From Anaerolineaceae bacterium (GTDB lineage: Bacteria; Chloroflexota; Anaerolineae; Aggregatilineales; Phototrophicaceae), in contig JAPPOB010000010.1 in assembly GCA_028818375.1 (NCBI GenBank), positions 496,001 to 560,000 of the forward strand: a stretch of 64,000 nt of DNA, given 5' to 3'. Position numbers and translations under genes: made by a program. Positions 42,143-50,896 of this stretch are shown piece by piece (position 1 is the stretch's first letter; the number at the start of each line of letters is the position of its first letter). The notes below the pieces were generated by a model that saw nothing but the letters and a program-made list of their open reading frames with translations, was not told the DNA's origin and searched no databases.

Positions 42143-43252
42143 TCACTGGCCAATCTCTTCCAGTTTCACTCTTCTGCCCTCCCGCGCCGCCATTTCGGCG
42201 GCGGCCAGAACCCGTTGTACGAGCAAGCCATCGGCAAAGTCCGGGCTGGTCGGTCGCCCCTCCAGAATCGCCGTGATGAATCCACGGGCCATGTGGTCCT
42301 GCTGACGAAAGACGTCGCGATAGGTATTGTGCGCGGTGTCGCGCCTTGCCCCCTGCCAAATGCGTTCGGGGATTTCCAGCGAGCGGACCGGCCCCTCCCC
42401 CACCCGCGCGCCGGAGACTTGCTGAACGCGGTCCCAGTCCGTGTGGCTGTACAGCGTCCCCTCCGAGCCGTGAAACTCCATGTGATGCGTCTGGCCGAAA
42501 GGCGTGTCCTCATAACACACCTTGGAAACGTGGACGTGACCCTGCGCCCCGTTGGCAAACTCCACGGAAATCGCAGCAGCTTCATCGACGCGTTCGTAGG
42601 GCTTGCCATCAGGTCGCGGATCACGTTCGCCGTACTGCGAAAGCATGCATTGCACCGAAACGACCTCGCCAAAAAGTTGCATCGCAATGAAGAGGAAGTG
42701 CGACCCCAGATCACCAAGTGTGCCGCTGCCGGCTTCCCCGCGATCATAGCGCCAGCGATAGTCGCGGTTCCGGGCGCCGCCCGCGTAGTAGCGCATGTTC
42801 AGGTGCCTGGGCTCGCCCAGGTAACCCTGCCCGATCAGTTCACGAATGAAACGGGCCGTTGGCATGAAGCTGTAGGTAAAGGGCACCATGTGGCGGACGC
42901 CCGCAGCCTTTGCCGCTTCAACCATTTCCTGCGCCTGCCGCACGTTGAGGGCCAGCGGCTTTTCGCAGAGGACGTGCAGGCCGCGCTCAAGCGCCGCCAT
43001 GGTCAGGGGATGATGCAAACGGTTGGGCGTCAGAATCAGAACGGCGTCCAGGCCCGGATGGTCCAGCAGGGTGTCGGTGTCGGTGTACGCTGCAGGAACG
43101 GACCAGCGCTTCGCAAGCGCCCGGGCACGGCCTGCGTGTCTGCCGCACACCGCCACCACCTCGGCTGCGGGATGCGCCGCCAACGCAGGAAGAAACATCG
43201 CGTCCGCCCACCAGCTTGTCCCGATTACGCCCACTTTCACACTGCTTGTCAT
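42143..43252 (-). CDS. Gfo/Idh/MocA-family oxidoreductase
   Basis: 369-aa NAD(P)-dependent dehydrogenase. N-terminal GVIGTSWWADAMFLPAL (a variant Rossmann loop with two Trp), EKP motif LCEKPLALN, and GSGTLGDLGSHFLFIAM with the catalytic Asp/His pair. It is a different subfamily from the other two in this window. It lies upstream of the ABC operon, which has its own promoter 20-40 bp after this gene, so the two can be transcribed separately. Substrate likely a sugar, cyclitol or derivative. Confidence 0.82.
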   Translation of the reverse strand: MTSSVKVGVIGTSWWADAMFLPALAAHPAAEVVAVCGRHAGRARALAKRWSVPAAYTDTDTLLDHPGLDAVLILTPNRLHHPLTMAALERGLHVLCEKPLALNVRQAQEMVEAAKAAGVRHMVPFTYSFMPTARFIRELIGQGYLGEPRHLNMRYYAGGARNRDYRWRYDRGEAGSGTLGDLGSHFLFIAMQLFGEVVSVQCMLSQYGERDPRPDGKPYERVDEAAAISVEFANGAQGHVHVSKVCYEDTPFGQTHHMEFHGSEGTLYSHTDWDRVQQVSGARVGEGPVRSLEIPERIWQGARRDTAHNTYRDVFRQQDHMARGFITAILEGRPTSPDFADGLLVQRVLAAAEMAAREGRRVKLEEIGQ

Positions 43253-43288
43253 GTTGACTGCTCTCTTCTACAATTGCTTGATGCTTTC

Positions 43289-43317
43289 AGTGTAGCGGTC
43301 GACGGTATCCGCTTCAA
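43289..43317 (-). promoter_or_regulatory. Promoter of the Gfo/Idh/MocA gene
   Basis: Minus strand: TTGAAG (43312-43317), 17-bp spacer, TACACT (43289-43294), 36 bp before the ATG at 43252. Confidence 0.55.
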
Positions 43318-43349
43318 TCGACCTGCCGGGCGGGTCACTGCGATGCGTT

Positions 43350-43714
43350 ATGGGGCAGCTGGCAAATGCAGACTGGCTTCGCGGGCTGTTCACCGCCCTG
43401 GTGCTGGTTGGGTTGTCGCTGGCCGGATACTCGGCCTGGCGCTACCTCGACACAGACCGTGAACTGAAGGGCAATGTCGCTCAAGTCATCCTGAGCAGGC
43501 AAGGGGCCGTAAGCCCGGCAGCAGCGGCGAGGTGCAGGGCCTGGTCGGCGCCGACGTCGCCAGACGCGAACTGCTGTCAAAGCAGTATGATGTGTTGATG
43601 CCGGGTGGTGGCGGGCTGGTCATTTTGTCTCTGGGCTGGCTGGGCCTGAATCTGACCCGGTACCTGCGCAGTCGCAGGGCAGCGCACAGCGGCCACAGGG
43701 AGACGCAATCATGA
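43350..43714 (+). pseudogene. Small two-helix membrane protein, frameshifted
   Basis: The first frame gives an N-terminal helix (WLRGLFTALVLVGLSLAGYSAW) and continues to about VAQVILSRQGAV. The second frame, good from about 43526, continues GEVQGLVGADVARRELLSKQYD and a second helix (GGGGLVILSLGWLGLNLTRYL) to a stop at 43714. The two halves read as one protein of ~120 aa if a one- or two-base shift occurs around 43505-43525. The end overlaps the next ATG by four bases, as in a real operon. No family recognised. Confidence 0.5.
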
Positions 43715-44001
43715 GCAAGGGCGAAGCACAGGATTTTTCGCTGGGCGAACCGCAGCCCATCGGCATCAACACCCGTTACGCCTGTTGGCTGACCTGCAGT
43801 GAAGAACGCTATCTGCGCGCCATTCTCAGGGTCGGCTGCGTGGCGTCGGTATCGAAGGCCCAGGACAACCGGGCCCTGGTCGAAATCCGCAACGATCATG
43901 ACCCGGACGAAGCCTGGCACTGGGTTCGTACCGAACTGGAGGAGACCAGCCGCAGGGTCGTCCTCGACCCGATATGGGAAGAGGCCCTCTGGTTACTCTA
44001 A
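43711..44001 (+). CDS. Small conserved-looking soluble protein
   Basis: 96 aa, acidic, with CWLTCSEERYLRAILRVG and a C-terminal RRVVLDPIWEEALWLL. No membrane segment or signal. The ATG overlaps the preceding (frameshifted) gene by ATGA, which supports coupled translation of a two-gene unit. I do not recognise the family. Confidence 0.5.
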   Translation: MSKGEAQDFSLGEPQPIGINTRYACWLTCSEERYLRAILRVGCVASVSKAQDNRALVEIRNDHDPDEAWHWVRTELEETSRRVVLDPIWEEALWLL

Positions 44002-44035
44002 ATCTATCGTAGTTCCGAAGCGACAGCCCCCGCTT

Positions 44036-45175
44036 TCACCAGTTCGTCAGGGAACCATCGGCCCGTTGCAGGATCATGCGTTGACTCTCGCGCATGGGAT
44101 TGGCGCGCGCTCCCTCCCTGTCAAATGTCACGCCCAAGCCCGGACCTTCGGGCGGCAATAACCAGCCATCTTTCCACTCGACCTGTTCCGGAAAAACGTC
44201 CAGCATTTGTGTGCCGGGAATGACGTGCTGCTCCTGCACACCGACCAGCGGCGACGCCAGATTAAGGTGCAGGCAGGCGGCAGTGGAGACTGGCCCCAGC
44301 GGGTTGTGCGTGGCCAGCTTGATGTAGTGAGTCTCGCACCATCCGGCGATTTTGCGGGCTTCCGTCAACCCGCCGGCGATGCAGACATCGATGCGCGCGT
44401 AATCGATCAGGTCTTCCTCGATCAACTGACGGAATTCCCACTTGGAGCTGAACTGTTCACCGGCAGCCAGCGGCACCGTGGTTCGTTGCCTGAGGGAACG
44501 GTATGACTGCGTGTTTTCGCAGCGCAAGGGATCTTCGACGAAGAAGAGGCGATAGGGTTCCAGCTCCTTGCACAGCCACAGGGTATCGGGGAGGTCAAGC
44601 CGCGTGTGGACGTCAAACGCGATCTCTATGTCATCGCCCACTGCCTCTCGTACCGCCTGGACCTGCCGAATGGCCGCCAGAATGGATTGCCTCGGCTCAA
44701 GCTGGTTGCCCTCGTGTGGCAGACCCCAACGCAGGAATTTCCAGCCCGCCTCCTTCGTCGCCAGGCAAGATTCAACAAGTGTCTCCTCGTCCATCGAGTG
44801 GCCGACATTGTGCGGATAGCAGACGACCCGATCGCGCGCCAGTCCTCCCAACAGGTCGTAGACCGGCACATTCAGCGCCTTGCCCTTGATGTCCCACAGG
44901 GCGATGTCGATAGCCGCGATGGCCGCCGTCTGAATGCGTTGCGCAGGAAAGAAGCCGCCCCGAAACAACAGTTGCCAAATGTATTCCGTGCGAAAGGGGT
45001 CCATGCCCAGCAGCATCGGTCGAAAATGGTCGATCGCGGCGCAGACCGCATGTTCCCGGCCGCTTAGTCCGGACTCGCCAACACCATAAATGCCTTCATC
45101 GGTATCAACTGTGACAAAAAGGCTGTTGCGACTGCCGTTCCAGACCGGCCATGCATCAATTGCGGTGATTTTCAT
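44036..45175 (-). CDS. Enolase-superfamily sugar-acid dehydratase (mannonate/galactonate dehydratase-like)
   Basis: 379-aa mandelate-racemase/muconate-lactonizing-enzyme protein. N-terminal capping domain MKITAIDAWPVWNG...; barrel metal ligands in AFDVHTRLDLP (Asp, with the ManD-style DxHxR), FFVEDPLRCEN (Glu) and AAGEQFSSKW (Glu); catalytic His in ATHNPLGPVST. The DxHxR variant and LIDYARIDVCIAGGLTEARKI point to the ManD/GalD/RspA group that dehydrates aldonic acids to 2-keto-3-deoxy acids. ATG 45175 has GGAGG upstream. The products would suit the aldolases on the other strand. An exact-length paralogue lies 175 bp upstream. Confidence 0.85.
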   Translation of the reverse strand: MKITAIDAWPVWNGSRNSLFVTVDTDEGIYGVGESGLSGREHAVCAAIDHFRPMLLGMDPFRTEYIWQLLFRGGFFPAQRIQTAAIAAIDIALWDIKGKALNVPVYDLLGGLARDRVVCYPHNVGHSMDEETLVESCLATKEAGWKFLRWGLPHEGNQLEPRQSILAAIRQVQAVREAVGDDIEIAFDVHTRLDLPDTLWLCKELEPYRLFFVEDPLRCENTQSYRSLRQRTTVPLAAGEQFSSKWEFRQLIEEDLIDYARIDVCIAGGLTEARKIAGWCETHYIKLATHNPLGPVSTAACLHLNLASPLVGVQEQHVIPGTQMLDVFPEQVEWKDGWLLPPEGPGLGVTFDREGARANPMRESQRMILQRADGSLTNW

Positions 45176-45350
45176 GTTTTCCTCCAGTTCGAGACACCCA
45201 CTTGTGCCGCCTCGCGATACGACCGGAAAACCCGGTGATGCCGACACTGATAACTCCGCATGGGGGCCGGCGCGGGCAGCAACTCCCCGGTCCGTCGGGA
45301 TTCTACAGGCATTGCCTGTCCAGCCCCCGGTACACCTTGCAACAAACCGG
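45176..45350. other. Spacer between tandem dehydratase copies
   Basis: Besides the GGAGG ribosome site of the downstream gene (near 45183) I see no hairpin, promoter or small ORF with coding character here. Confidence 0.4.
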
Positions 45351-46490
45351 CTAGTGGTTTGCAACGGAACCGTCCGGCTTCTGCAGTTGCCGGTGCCGAT
45401 GCTCGCGCATCGGATGGGCGCGGGCTGCTTCCCGGTCAAAGGTCACCCCCAGACCCGGACGTTCCGGCGGCAACAGCCAGCCGTCCTTCCACTCGACCTG
45501 CTCGGGGAAGACCTCCGGCAATTGGGTTCCTGGTTTCCTGGCCTGCTCCTGCACGCCAACCAACGGAGATGCCAGATTCAGGTGCAGGCAGGCCGCGGTG
45601 GAGACCGGACCAAGCGGGTTGTGGGTGGCCAGCTTGATGTAATGCGTTTCACACCAGCCGGCAACCTTGCGGGCCTCGGTCAATCCGCCCACAATACAAA
45701 CATCGATGCGAGCGTAGTCGATCAGGTCCTCCTCGATCAATTGACGAAACTCCCATTTCGAACTGAATTGCTCGCCGGCTGCCAGCGGGGCTGAAGTCCG
45801 CTGGCGCAGCATCCGGAAGGATTGCGTATTTTCGCAGCGCAAGGGGCCCTCAACAAAGAAGAGGCGATAAGGTTCCAGCTCATTGCAAAGCCAAAGGGTA
45901 TCGGGCAGGTCAAGCCGCGTGTGCACGTCAAACGCAATTTCCATGTCCTCGCCCACAGCTTCGCGCACGGCATGGACCTGTCGAATGGCGGCCAGAATCG
46001 ACTGGCGTGGCTCCAGCACGGTGCCTTCATGGGGCAGTCCCCAACGGACGAATTTCCAACCCTCTTCCTTCGACTTCAGGCAGGACTCAACCAGCGGTTA
46101 AACGTTCAGCGAGCGATCACCGTTGTGCGGATAGCACACGACCCGGTCCCGGGCCAGCCCGCCCAACAGGTCGTATACCGGAACATTCAGGGCCTTGCCC
46201 TTGATGTCCCACAGGGCGATGTCTATGGCAGAGATGGCGGTGGTCTGAATCCTCTGCGCCGGAAAGAAACCTCCGCGAAACAACAAATGCCAGATGTGTT
46301 CATTCCTGAACGGGTCCATGCCCAGGAGCACGGGACGAAAATGGTCGATTACGCCACTGATCGCGTGTTCCCTGTTACTGATTCCGCATTCACCGACGCC
46401 CGAAACGCCCTCATCGGTGTCCACAGTCACGAAAACGCTGTTTTTTGTGCCGTTCCACACCGGCCACACATCAAGTGCAGTAATCTTCAT
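45351..46490 (-). pseudogene. Second enolase-superfamily dehydratase copy with an in-frame nonsense codon
   Basis: From the ATG at 46490 to the stop at 45351 the frame is exactly as long (380 codons) as the intact paralogue downstream. It is interrupted only by a TAA at 46098-46100 (codon 131), where the paralogue has a Glu codon. On both sides the protein is well preserved: DIALWDIKGKALNVPVYDLL before, and ESCLKSKEEGWKFVRWG, AFDVHTRLDLP, LAAGEQFSSKWEF and THNPLGPVST after, so metal and catalytic residues survive. One change, VEGPLRCEN for VEDPLRCEN, alters the residue after a metal-ligand Glu. Recent inactivation by point mutation is the simple reading; sequencing error is the alternative. 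Confidence 0.75.
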
Positions 46491-46530
46491 GGCTGCTCCC
46501 TTCCAGAAGGTTGCCGGACAGTGTAACAAG

Positions 46531-46558
46531 TTGCGCAGCAATCTGACGGGGCTATCAT
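46531..46558 (+). promoter_or_regulatory. Promoter of the HpcH/HpaI aldolase gene
   Basis: TTGCGC (46531-46536), 16-bp spacer, TATCAT (46553-46558), about 28 bp before the ATG. Confidence 0.5.
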
Positions 46559-46585
46559 TGCCGCCATCAAAGTGAAGGAACCCTG

Positions 46586-47347
46586 ATGATCACCAACCTG
46601 ACCAAGGCGAAACTGAATGCTGGAGAAAGCGTGTACGGTTGCTTCTTTCGCACGCCGGACCCGACGCTGGCGGAATTCATGGGCTATCTGGGCTGGGACT
46701 TTTTGATTCTGGACGCAGAACACGGGTCTCTCGAACCCAATCGCGCCGAAGATATGGTGCGGGCGCTGGAATTGCGCCGTGTCACGCCGCTGGTGCGCGT
46801 CACCACAAACCAGCCTCATGTCCTCTTGCGCTTTCTCGACGCCGGCGCCCAGGGCGTCCACGTCCCCTGGGTCAATACACCAGACGATGCCGAACGGGCG
46901 TTACAGGCAATCAAGTATCAGCCGCGCGGTATGCGCGGGCTGGCCGGCGTACGCCCCGCTACCTTCGCCCGGCAACTGAGCCTCAAGGAATATGTCGCCC
47001 GCGCCAATGAGGAGACTCTCACCGTTCTGCAGCTGGAAAGCGGCGAGGCGATTGACAATCTGAACGACATTCTTGCGGTGTCAGACATCGACGTACTCTT
47101 TCTTGGTCGTACCGACCTGTCGCATTCCCTCGGTTATGCAGGCGACACGTCACATCCGGAAGTGGAAGCCGTGGTCGCGCGAGCCGTTGAACAAATCACC
47201 GCATCAGACGTGGCGCTCGGTGTGGTCGTGCCCACGGTTGAAGAAGCACAACTGTGGCGCAGGCGTGGCGCGCGCTACATCGCCACGACTCTGGAGGCCG
47301 TCGTCGGCGCTTCCAGCGAAGCCTGGCTCGCCGGCGCACGCGCCTGA
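46586..47347 (+). CDS. HpcH/HpaI-family aldolase
   Basis: 253-aa class II (metal-dependent) aldolase that splits 2-keto-3-deoxy or 4-hydroxy-2-oxo acids to pyruvate and an aldehyde. Motifs: FLILDAEHGSLE, TPLVRVTTNQPHVLLRFLD (substrate Arg), DAGAQGVHVPWVNT, and the metal Glu/Asp region LQLESGEAIDNLND...IDVLFLGRTDLS. ATG 46586 has GAAGGA upstream. Divergent from the dehydratase copies, whose 2-keto-3-deoxy products it could cleave. Confidence 0.88.
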   Translation: MITNLTKAKLNAGESVYGCFFRTPDPTLAEFMGYLGWDFLILDAEHGSLEPNRAEDMVRALELRRVTPLVRVTTNQPHVLLRFLDAGAQGVHVPWVNTPDDAERALQAIKYQPRGMRGLAGVRPATFARQLSLKEYVARANEETLTVLQLESGEAIDNLNDILAVSDIDVLFLGRTDLSHSLGYAGDTSHPEVEAVVARAVEQITASDVALGVVVPTVEEAQLWRRRGARYIATTLEAVVGASSEAWLAGARA

Positions 47348-47372
47348 GCGCCACGTTGACGCGCCCCCTTCT

Positions 47373-47380
47373 GCTATACT
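47373..47380 (+). promoter_or_regulatory. Extended -10 for the LacD-type aldolase
   Basis: TG-C-TATACT (TATACT at 47375-47380) is an extended -10 about 40 bp before the GTG start. A TTGACG nearby lies only 13 bp upstream, too close to be a working -35. Confidence 0.4.
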
Positions 47381-47417
47381 TCCGCCATTCTGCAGCGCAG
47401 ACGCGAAGGAGTTTCCT

Positions 47418-48383
47418 GTGAAAGCGACACTAACGCCGGGCAGATGGCGCGGTCTGAAAACCACCAGCACCAGCGAAAACGTCTTCACGATCATGGCTTT
47501 TGACCAGCGCGGCAGTTTCGTCGGCATGTTGCCGGAGGGCAGCAGTTACGATGACGCCGTGGCCATCAAGTCGGAAGTCGTGGGCCAGCTGTCGCCATAC
47601 ACCAGCGCCGTCCTTTTGGACCCTGCCTATGGCCTGCGACCCGCCATGCAGATGCACCGTAACAGCGGCCTGCTGATGGCGCTCGAAAAGTCCGGTTACA
47701 CCGGCGACAGCACCATGCGCCGCGCGGACTTCGATCCCGACTGGACGGTCGCGAAGATGCGCAGGGCCGGCGCGGCCGCCGTCAAGCTCCTCATTTACTA
47801 CCATCCGGCCTCCGGCGCCCTTGCCGACGAGATTGAGGAGACCATAAGCGGCATTGTGGCGGATTGCCACGAACAGGACCTGCCGCTCTTCGTCGAGCCA
47901 ATGTCCTACAGTCTGGACCCGGACGTTCCCACGGATTCCGTGGAATTTGCCGAGAGCAAGCCCGGGGTGGTCATCGAAACTGCACGTCGCATCGGCGCGC
48001 TGGGCGTCGATGTGCTCAAGATGGAATTCCCGATGAACGCCAAATACCACAGCGAGGAAAAGGAATGGTTGCAGGCCTGCGAAGCGCTCAGCGCCGCCAG
48101 TGCGGTGCCCTGGGTGCTGCTCAGCGCCGGCGTGGACTTCGAGATCTTCGAGCGGCAGGTGCGGGTGGCCTGCGAGGGTGGCGCCAGCGGCTATCTCGGC
48201 GGACGCGCCATCTGGAAGGAATGCGCCGCCATGTCCCCTGGTGAACGCCATGAATTCCTGCTGGGCACCGCCATGGAACGGATTGAGGCCCTGAACAATC
48301 ACACCACCCGGCAGGGCCGTCCCTGGACCGATTTCTACGACCTGCCGGAGGGCGGTTCGGACTGGTACCGGAGTTACGGCTAA
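47418..48383 (+). CDS. LacD-type class I aldolase (tagatose-bisphosphate aldolase family)
   Basis: 321-aa (beta/alpha)8 aldolase. Schiff-base Lys is expected in VDVLKMEFPMN. Other blocks are MAFDQRGSFVGML, AVLLDPAYGLRPAM, AVKLLIYYHP and PLFVEPMSYSLD, as in LacD and related DUF2090/IolJ-like aldolases. The start is a GTG with AAGGAG seven bases upstream. It may cleave tagatose-1,6-bisphosphate, or, given the inositol genes and an IolC without its own aldolase domain, 5-dehydro-2-deoxygluconate phosphate; the latter is inference. Converges with xylB, 9 bp apart. Confidence 0.85.
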   Translation: MKATLTPGRWRGLKTTSTSENVFTIMAFDQRGSFVGMLPEGSSYDDAVAIKSEVVGQLSPYTSAVLLDPAYGLRPAMQMHRNSGLLMALEKSGYTGDSTMRRADFDPDWTVAKMRRAGAAAVKLLIYYHPASGALADEIEETISGIVADCHEQDLPLFVEPMSYSLDPDVPTDSVEFAESKPGVVIETARRIGALGVDVLKMEFPMNAKYHSEEKEWLQACEALSAASAVPWVLLSAGVDFEIFERQVRVACEGGASGYLGGRAIWKECAAMSPGERHEFLLGTAMERIEALNNHTTRQGRPWTDFYDLPEGGSDWYRSYG

Positions 48384-48392
48384 AGGCCTTGC

Positions 48393-49889
48393 TCAGGCAT
48401 CCAGTTGCGCCAGTTTGTGGAATAGCGGCTCCAACGAGGGATACAGTCTGCGATAAACCGGATAGATGTCACGATAGCGGGCCACAAGCTCTGGCTGTGG
48501 CAGCGATTCGTCCAGACGCTGCACCATCGCCCCGCAGGCTGCGGATATGTCCGGGTAAGCGCCGGCGCCAACCGCTGCCAATATCGCTGCGCCAAAGGCG
48601 GCGCCCTCACTGGTGTTGACGCGGTAAAGGGGCAGGTCCATGATGTCGGTCGTCAACTGCCGCCAGAGCGGGCTGTTGGCCGCCCCACCCTGAATCACTG
48701 CGTCCGAAGGGTCCAGCCCTTGCGCCTGCAGGAGCTCGAGGCTTTCCCGAATCCCGAACGCGACACCTTCCATCACGGCCCGCACCATGTGGCCCAGGTC
48801 ATGGCGCAGGGTCAGGCCGACAAAAGCCCCGCGTGCCAGGGGATCGGGATGCGGGTGTCTTTCGCCGCTCAACCATGGCGCGAACAACAGACCTTCGGCG
48901 CCTGGCGGCACGGCTTCCGCCAGGGCGCCAAGCTCGTCGAATTCCCGATCAGGCGCCAGGGCATCGCGCAGCCAGCGCAAACCGCCGGCGGCGCTCAACA
49001 TGACGCCCATACTGAACCAGGTACCGGGAATGGGCCCGCAAAAGGTGTGCAGGCGACCCTGTGGCTCCGGTTCGTAACGGTCGTTGATGGCGTAGGCCAC
49101 TCCCGACGTACCCATCGCAAGGCTGAGTTGACCCGCGCTCACCACGCCGCTGCCAACTCCGCCGGCGGGCTGGTCGCCGGCCCCGCCCACGATTCTGGTT
49201 CCCACCGGTAGTCCGGTGGCAGCTGCGCCGCCAGGGCTGACTTCAGCGCAGACTTCCTGCGATTCCGCCAGGGCGGGCAACCAGTCGCGCGGTATCGCCA
49301 GGGCATCCAGCATTTCGGCCGACCAATCCCGCGCTCCGATGTCCATCAGGGCCATGCCCGAACCGTCGGCGACGTCCGTGACGCGTTCCCCGCTGAGCAG
49401 GAAACGAACGTAGTCCTTCGGCAGCAACACCTGCGCAATGCGCTGATAAATCTCAGGCTCGTGCTCGCGCAGCCAGGCGACCTTGGGCGCCGTAAATCCC
49501 GGAAAGATCCTGCTGCCGATGAGACGGTAAAGCCGTTCCGCGCCGATGGCCTCCGTAATGGCCTCGCACTCCGCCGCGCTGCGCTGGTCGTTCCACAGGA
49601 TGGCCGGGCGCAAGGGCTCATCGCGGGTATCAAGCGCCGTCAGACCGTGCATCTGGCCGGTAAGGCCCAACGCAGCGATGGAACCCTGCGGCACCTCCCG
49701 GGCGACCTGACGCAGCGAAGCGCAACTGGCCCGCCACCACTCGGCCGGGTCCTGCTCGGACCACAGGGGGCGCGGCGTATCAAGCTGGTGATCATGACTG
49801 GCCGTCGCAACCACCGCGCCGCTGGCATCAATCGCCACGGCTTTCGAAGCTGTGGTGCTGACGTCCAGACCGATAAAGTGCTCGCTCAT
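48393..49889 (-). CDS. xylB: Xylulokinase (FGGY family)
   Basis: 498-aa kinase that phosphorylates D-xylulose. N-terminal phosphate loop FIGLDVSTTASKAVAID, substrate-site LTGQMHGLTALD (characteristic of xylulokinases), ILWNDQRSAAECE, second domain GAGDQPAGGVGSGVV, MGTSGVAYAI and the FGGY signature region GVAFGIRESLELL...IQGGAANSPLWRQL. ATG 49889. Downstream of the PAC2 gene by 35 bp. Confidence 0.92.
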   Translation of the reverse strand: MSEHFIGLDVSTTASKAVAIDASGAVVATASHDHQLDTPRPLWSEQDPAEWWRASCASLRQVAREVPQGSIAALGLTGQMHGLTALDTRDEPLRPAILWNDQRSAAECEAITEAIGAERLYRLIGSRIFPGFTAPKVAWLREHEPEIYQRIAQVLLPKDYVRFLLSGERVTDVADGSGMALMDIGARDWSAEMLDALAIPRDWLPALAESQEVCAEVSPGGAAATGLPVGTRIVGGAGDQPAGGVGSGVVSAGQLSLAMGTSGVAYAINDRYEPEPQGRLHTFCGPIPGTWFSMGVMLSAAGGLRWLRDALAPDREFDELGALAEAVPPGAEGLLFAPWLSGERHPHPDPLARGAFVGLTLRHDLGHMVRAVMEGVAFGIRESLELLQAQGLDPSDAVIQGGAANSPLWRQLTTDIMDLPLYRVNTSEGAAFGAAILAAVGAGAYPDISAACGAMVQRLDESLPQPELVARYRDIYPVYRRLYPSLEPLFHKLAQLDA

Positions 49890-49924
49890 GTCAGCTCCAC
49901 GTCCTCCACGTCAATTTTCGGGAA

Positions 49925-50851
49925 TCAGGCAGGGTTCTCGCGGTCGTCCAGCAGCCCGCGCAAGGCGTCTTCCCACACGTCGTCGAGAGGATTGAAGACC
50001 GGCTCCTCAAATTCATCTGACAGACGTTTCAGATAGTCGCGCACGCCGGCTTCCGGCGCCATTTTTTCCAGTTCATCGACCTTGGAATTGACGACTTCCA
50101 CGAGGCGCTTGCTCTTTTCTTCGAGGTCCTCCAGCGCAAAGTTCGTGCGCAGCATGAAATTAACCCGGCGCATGACGCCAAGCCAGGCTGTGAAGTCGTT
50201 TTCGATGCGGATGGTGTTGGTCAGTTTCTCCATATTGGAGAAATCGTAGGTAGGCACCAGGGCGTGCATTCCCGCGTATTCCAGGTCCCGCTCGCTGGCC
50301 TGGCTGCAGAGATAGGAACCAATGCTGGCGCCGCCATGATAATCGGAAAGATTCACCGCCAGTCTGGCGAATTCGCCCGCCATACGCTTCAGGCTGAAGT
50401 TGCAGGAAACAATACGTTCTCGATCGAATGGCAACTCGCCGTAGACGCCGCCCAGGCCGACTATGCGCTCGACCTTCAGGTCCACGGCAAGGTCAAACAG
50501 GGCGTTGCAGTAGCGATCGATGTCCAGATGCGGCTCATCTCCCAGGAAGATCAGTACGCCGCATTCGCCACTGCGCGTGAAAAACAATTCATTGCGCCGG
50601 GTTTCCATCGAACGCGGATAACCATTTTCGAAGCGCACCACCGGCCGCACCAGATCGTGCGTACCGGGGATCTGAAACATGTAAAAACCCTGGTTGTTGA
50701 AGCGGCCGATCCGCCTGGCGCTGTTGCGCTGGACCAGGTATTTGGGCAACCCGGAAGACAGCGAGCCGGCATCCGCCCACTGGCGCCAACCGGCGAGCAT
50801 CACCATGCGCTCCGCCTGCGGTTTGTCCCACAGTTCCACTATGTCGGGCAT
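49925..50851 (-). CDS. PAC2-family protein
   Basis: 308 aa, soluble. Resembles the PAC2 (proteasome-assembly-chaperone-like) family of archaea and actinobacteria/Chloroflexota: ERMVMLAGWRQWADAG at the start, VLIFLGDEPHLDIDRY, ERIVGLGGVYGELPFDRER and ASIGSYLCSQASERDLEYAGMHALVPTYD. A coiled-coil-like C-terminus (ALEDLEEKSKRLVEVVNSKVDELEKM) follows. Biochemical role in bacteria is not established. It lies between xylB and the pyrimidine genes, same strand, with 35- and 45-bp gaps. Confidence 0.78.
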   Translation of the reverse strand: MPDIVELWDKPQAERMVMLAGWRQWADAGSLSSGLPKYLVQRNSARRIGRFNNQGFYMFQIPGTHDLVRPVVRFENGYPRSMETRRNELFFTRSGECGVLIFLGDEPHLDIDRYCNALFDLAVDLKVERIVGLGGVYGELPFDRERIVSCNFSLKRMAGEFARLAVNLSDYHGGASIGSYLCSQASERDLEYAGMHALVPTYDFSNMEKLTNTIRIENDFTAWLGVMRRVNFMLRTNFALEDLEEKSKRLVEVVNSKVDELEKMAPEAGVRDYLKRLSDEFEEPVFNPLDDVWEDALRGLLDDRENPA

Positions 50852-50896
50852 GGTTTTGCTCCCCTCGTCGTCGGAGCGAGCAGGCAGCGCCGTCCT

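Noticed and set aside
45351..46490. Programmed recoding of the TAA in the second dehydratase copy
   Set aside because: No hairpin or recoding context is visible around codon 131, and an intact paralogue lies next door; a nonsense mutation is simpler.
47356..47361. TTGACG as a -35 for the LacD-type aldolase
   Set aside because: Only 13 bp separate it from the TATACT, too short for a standard promoter; only the extended -10 was kept.
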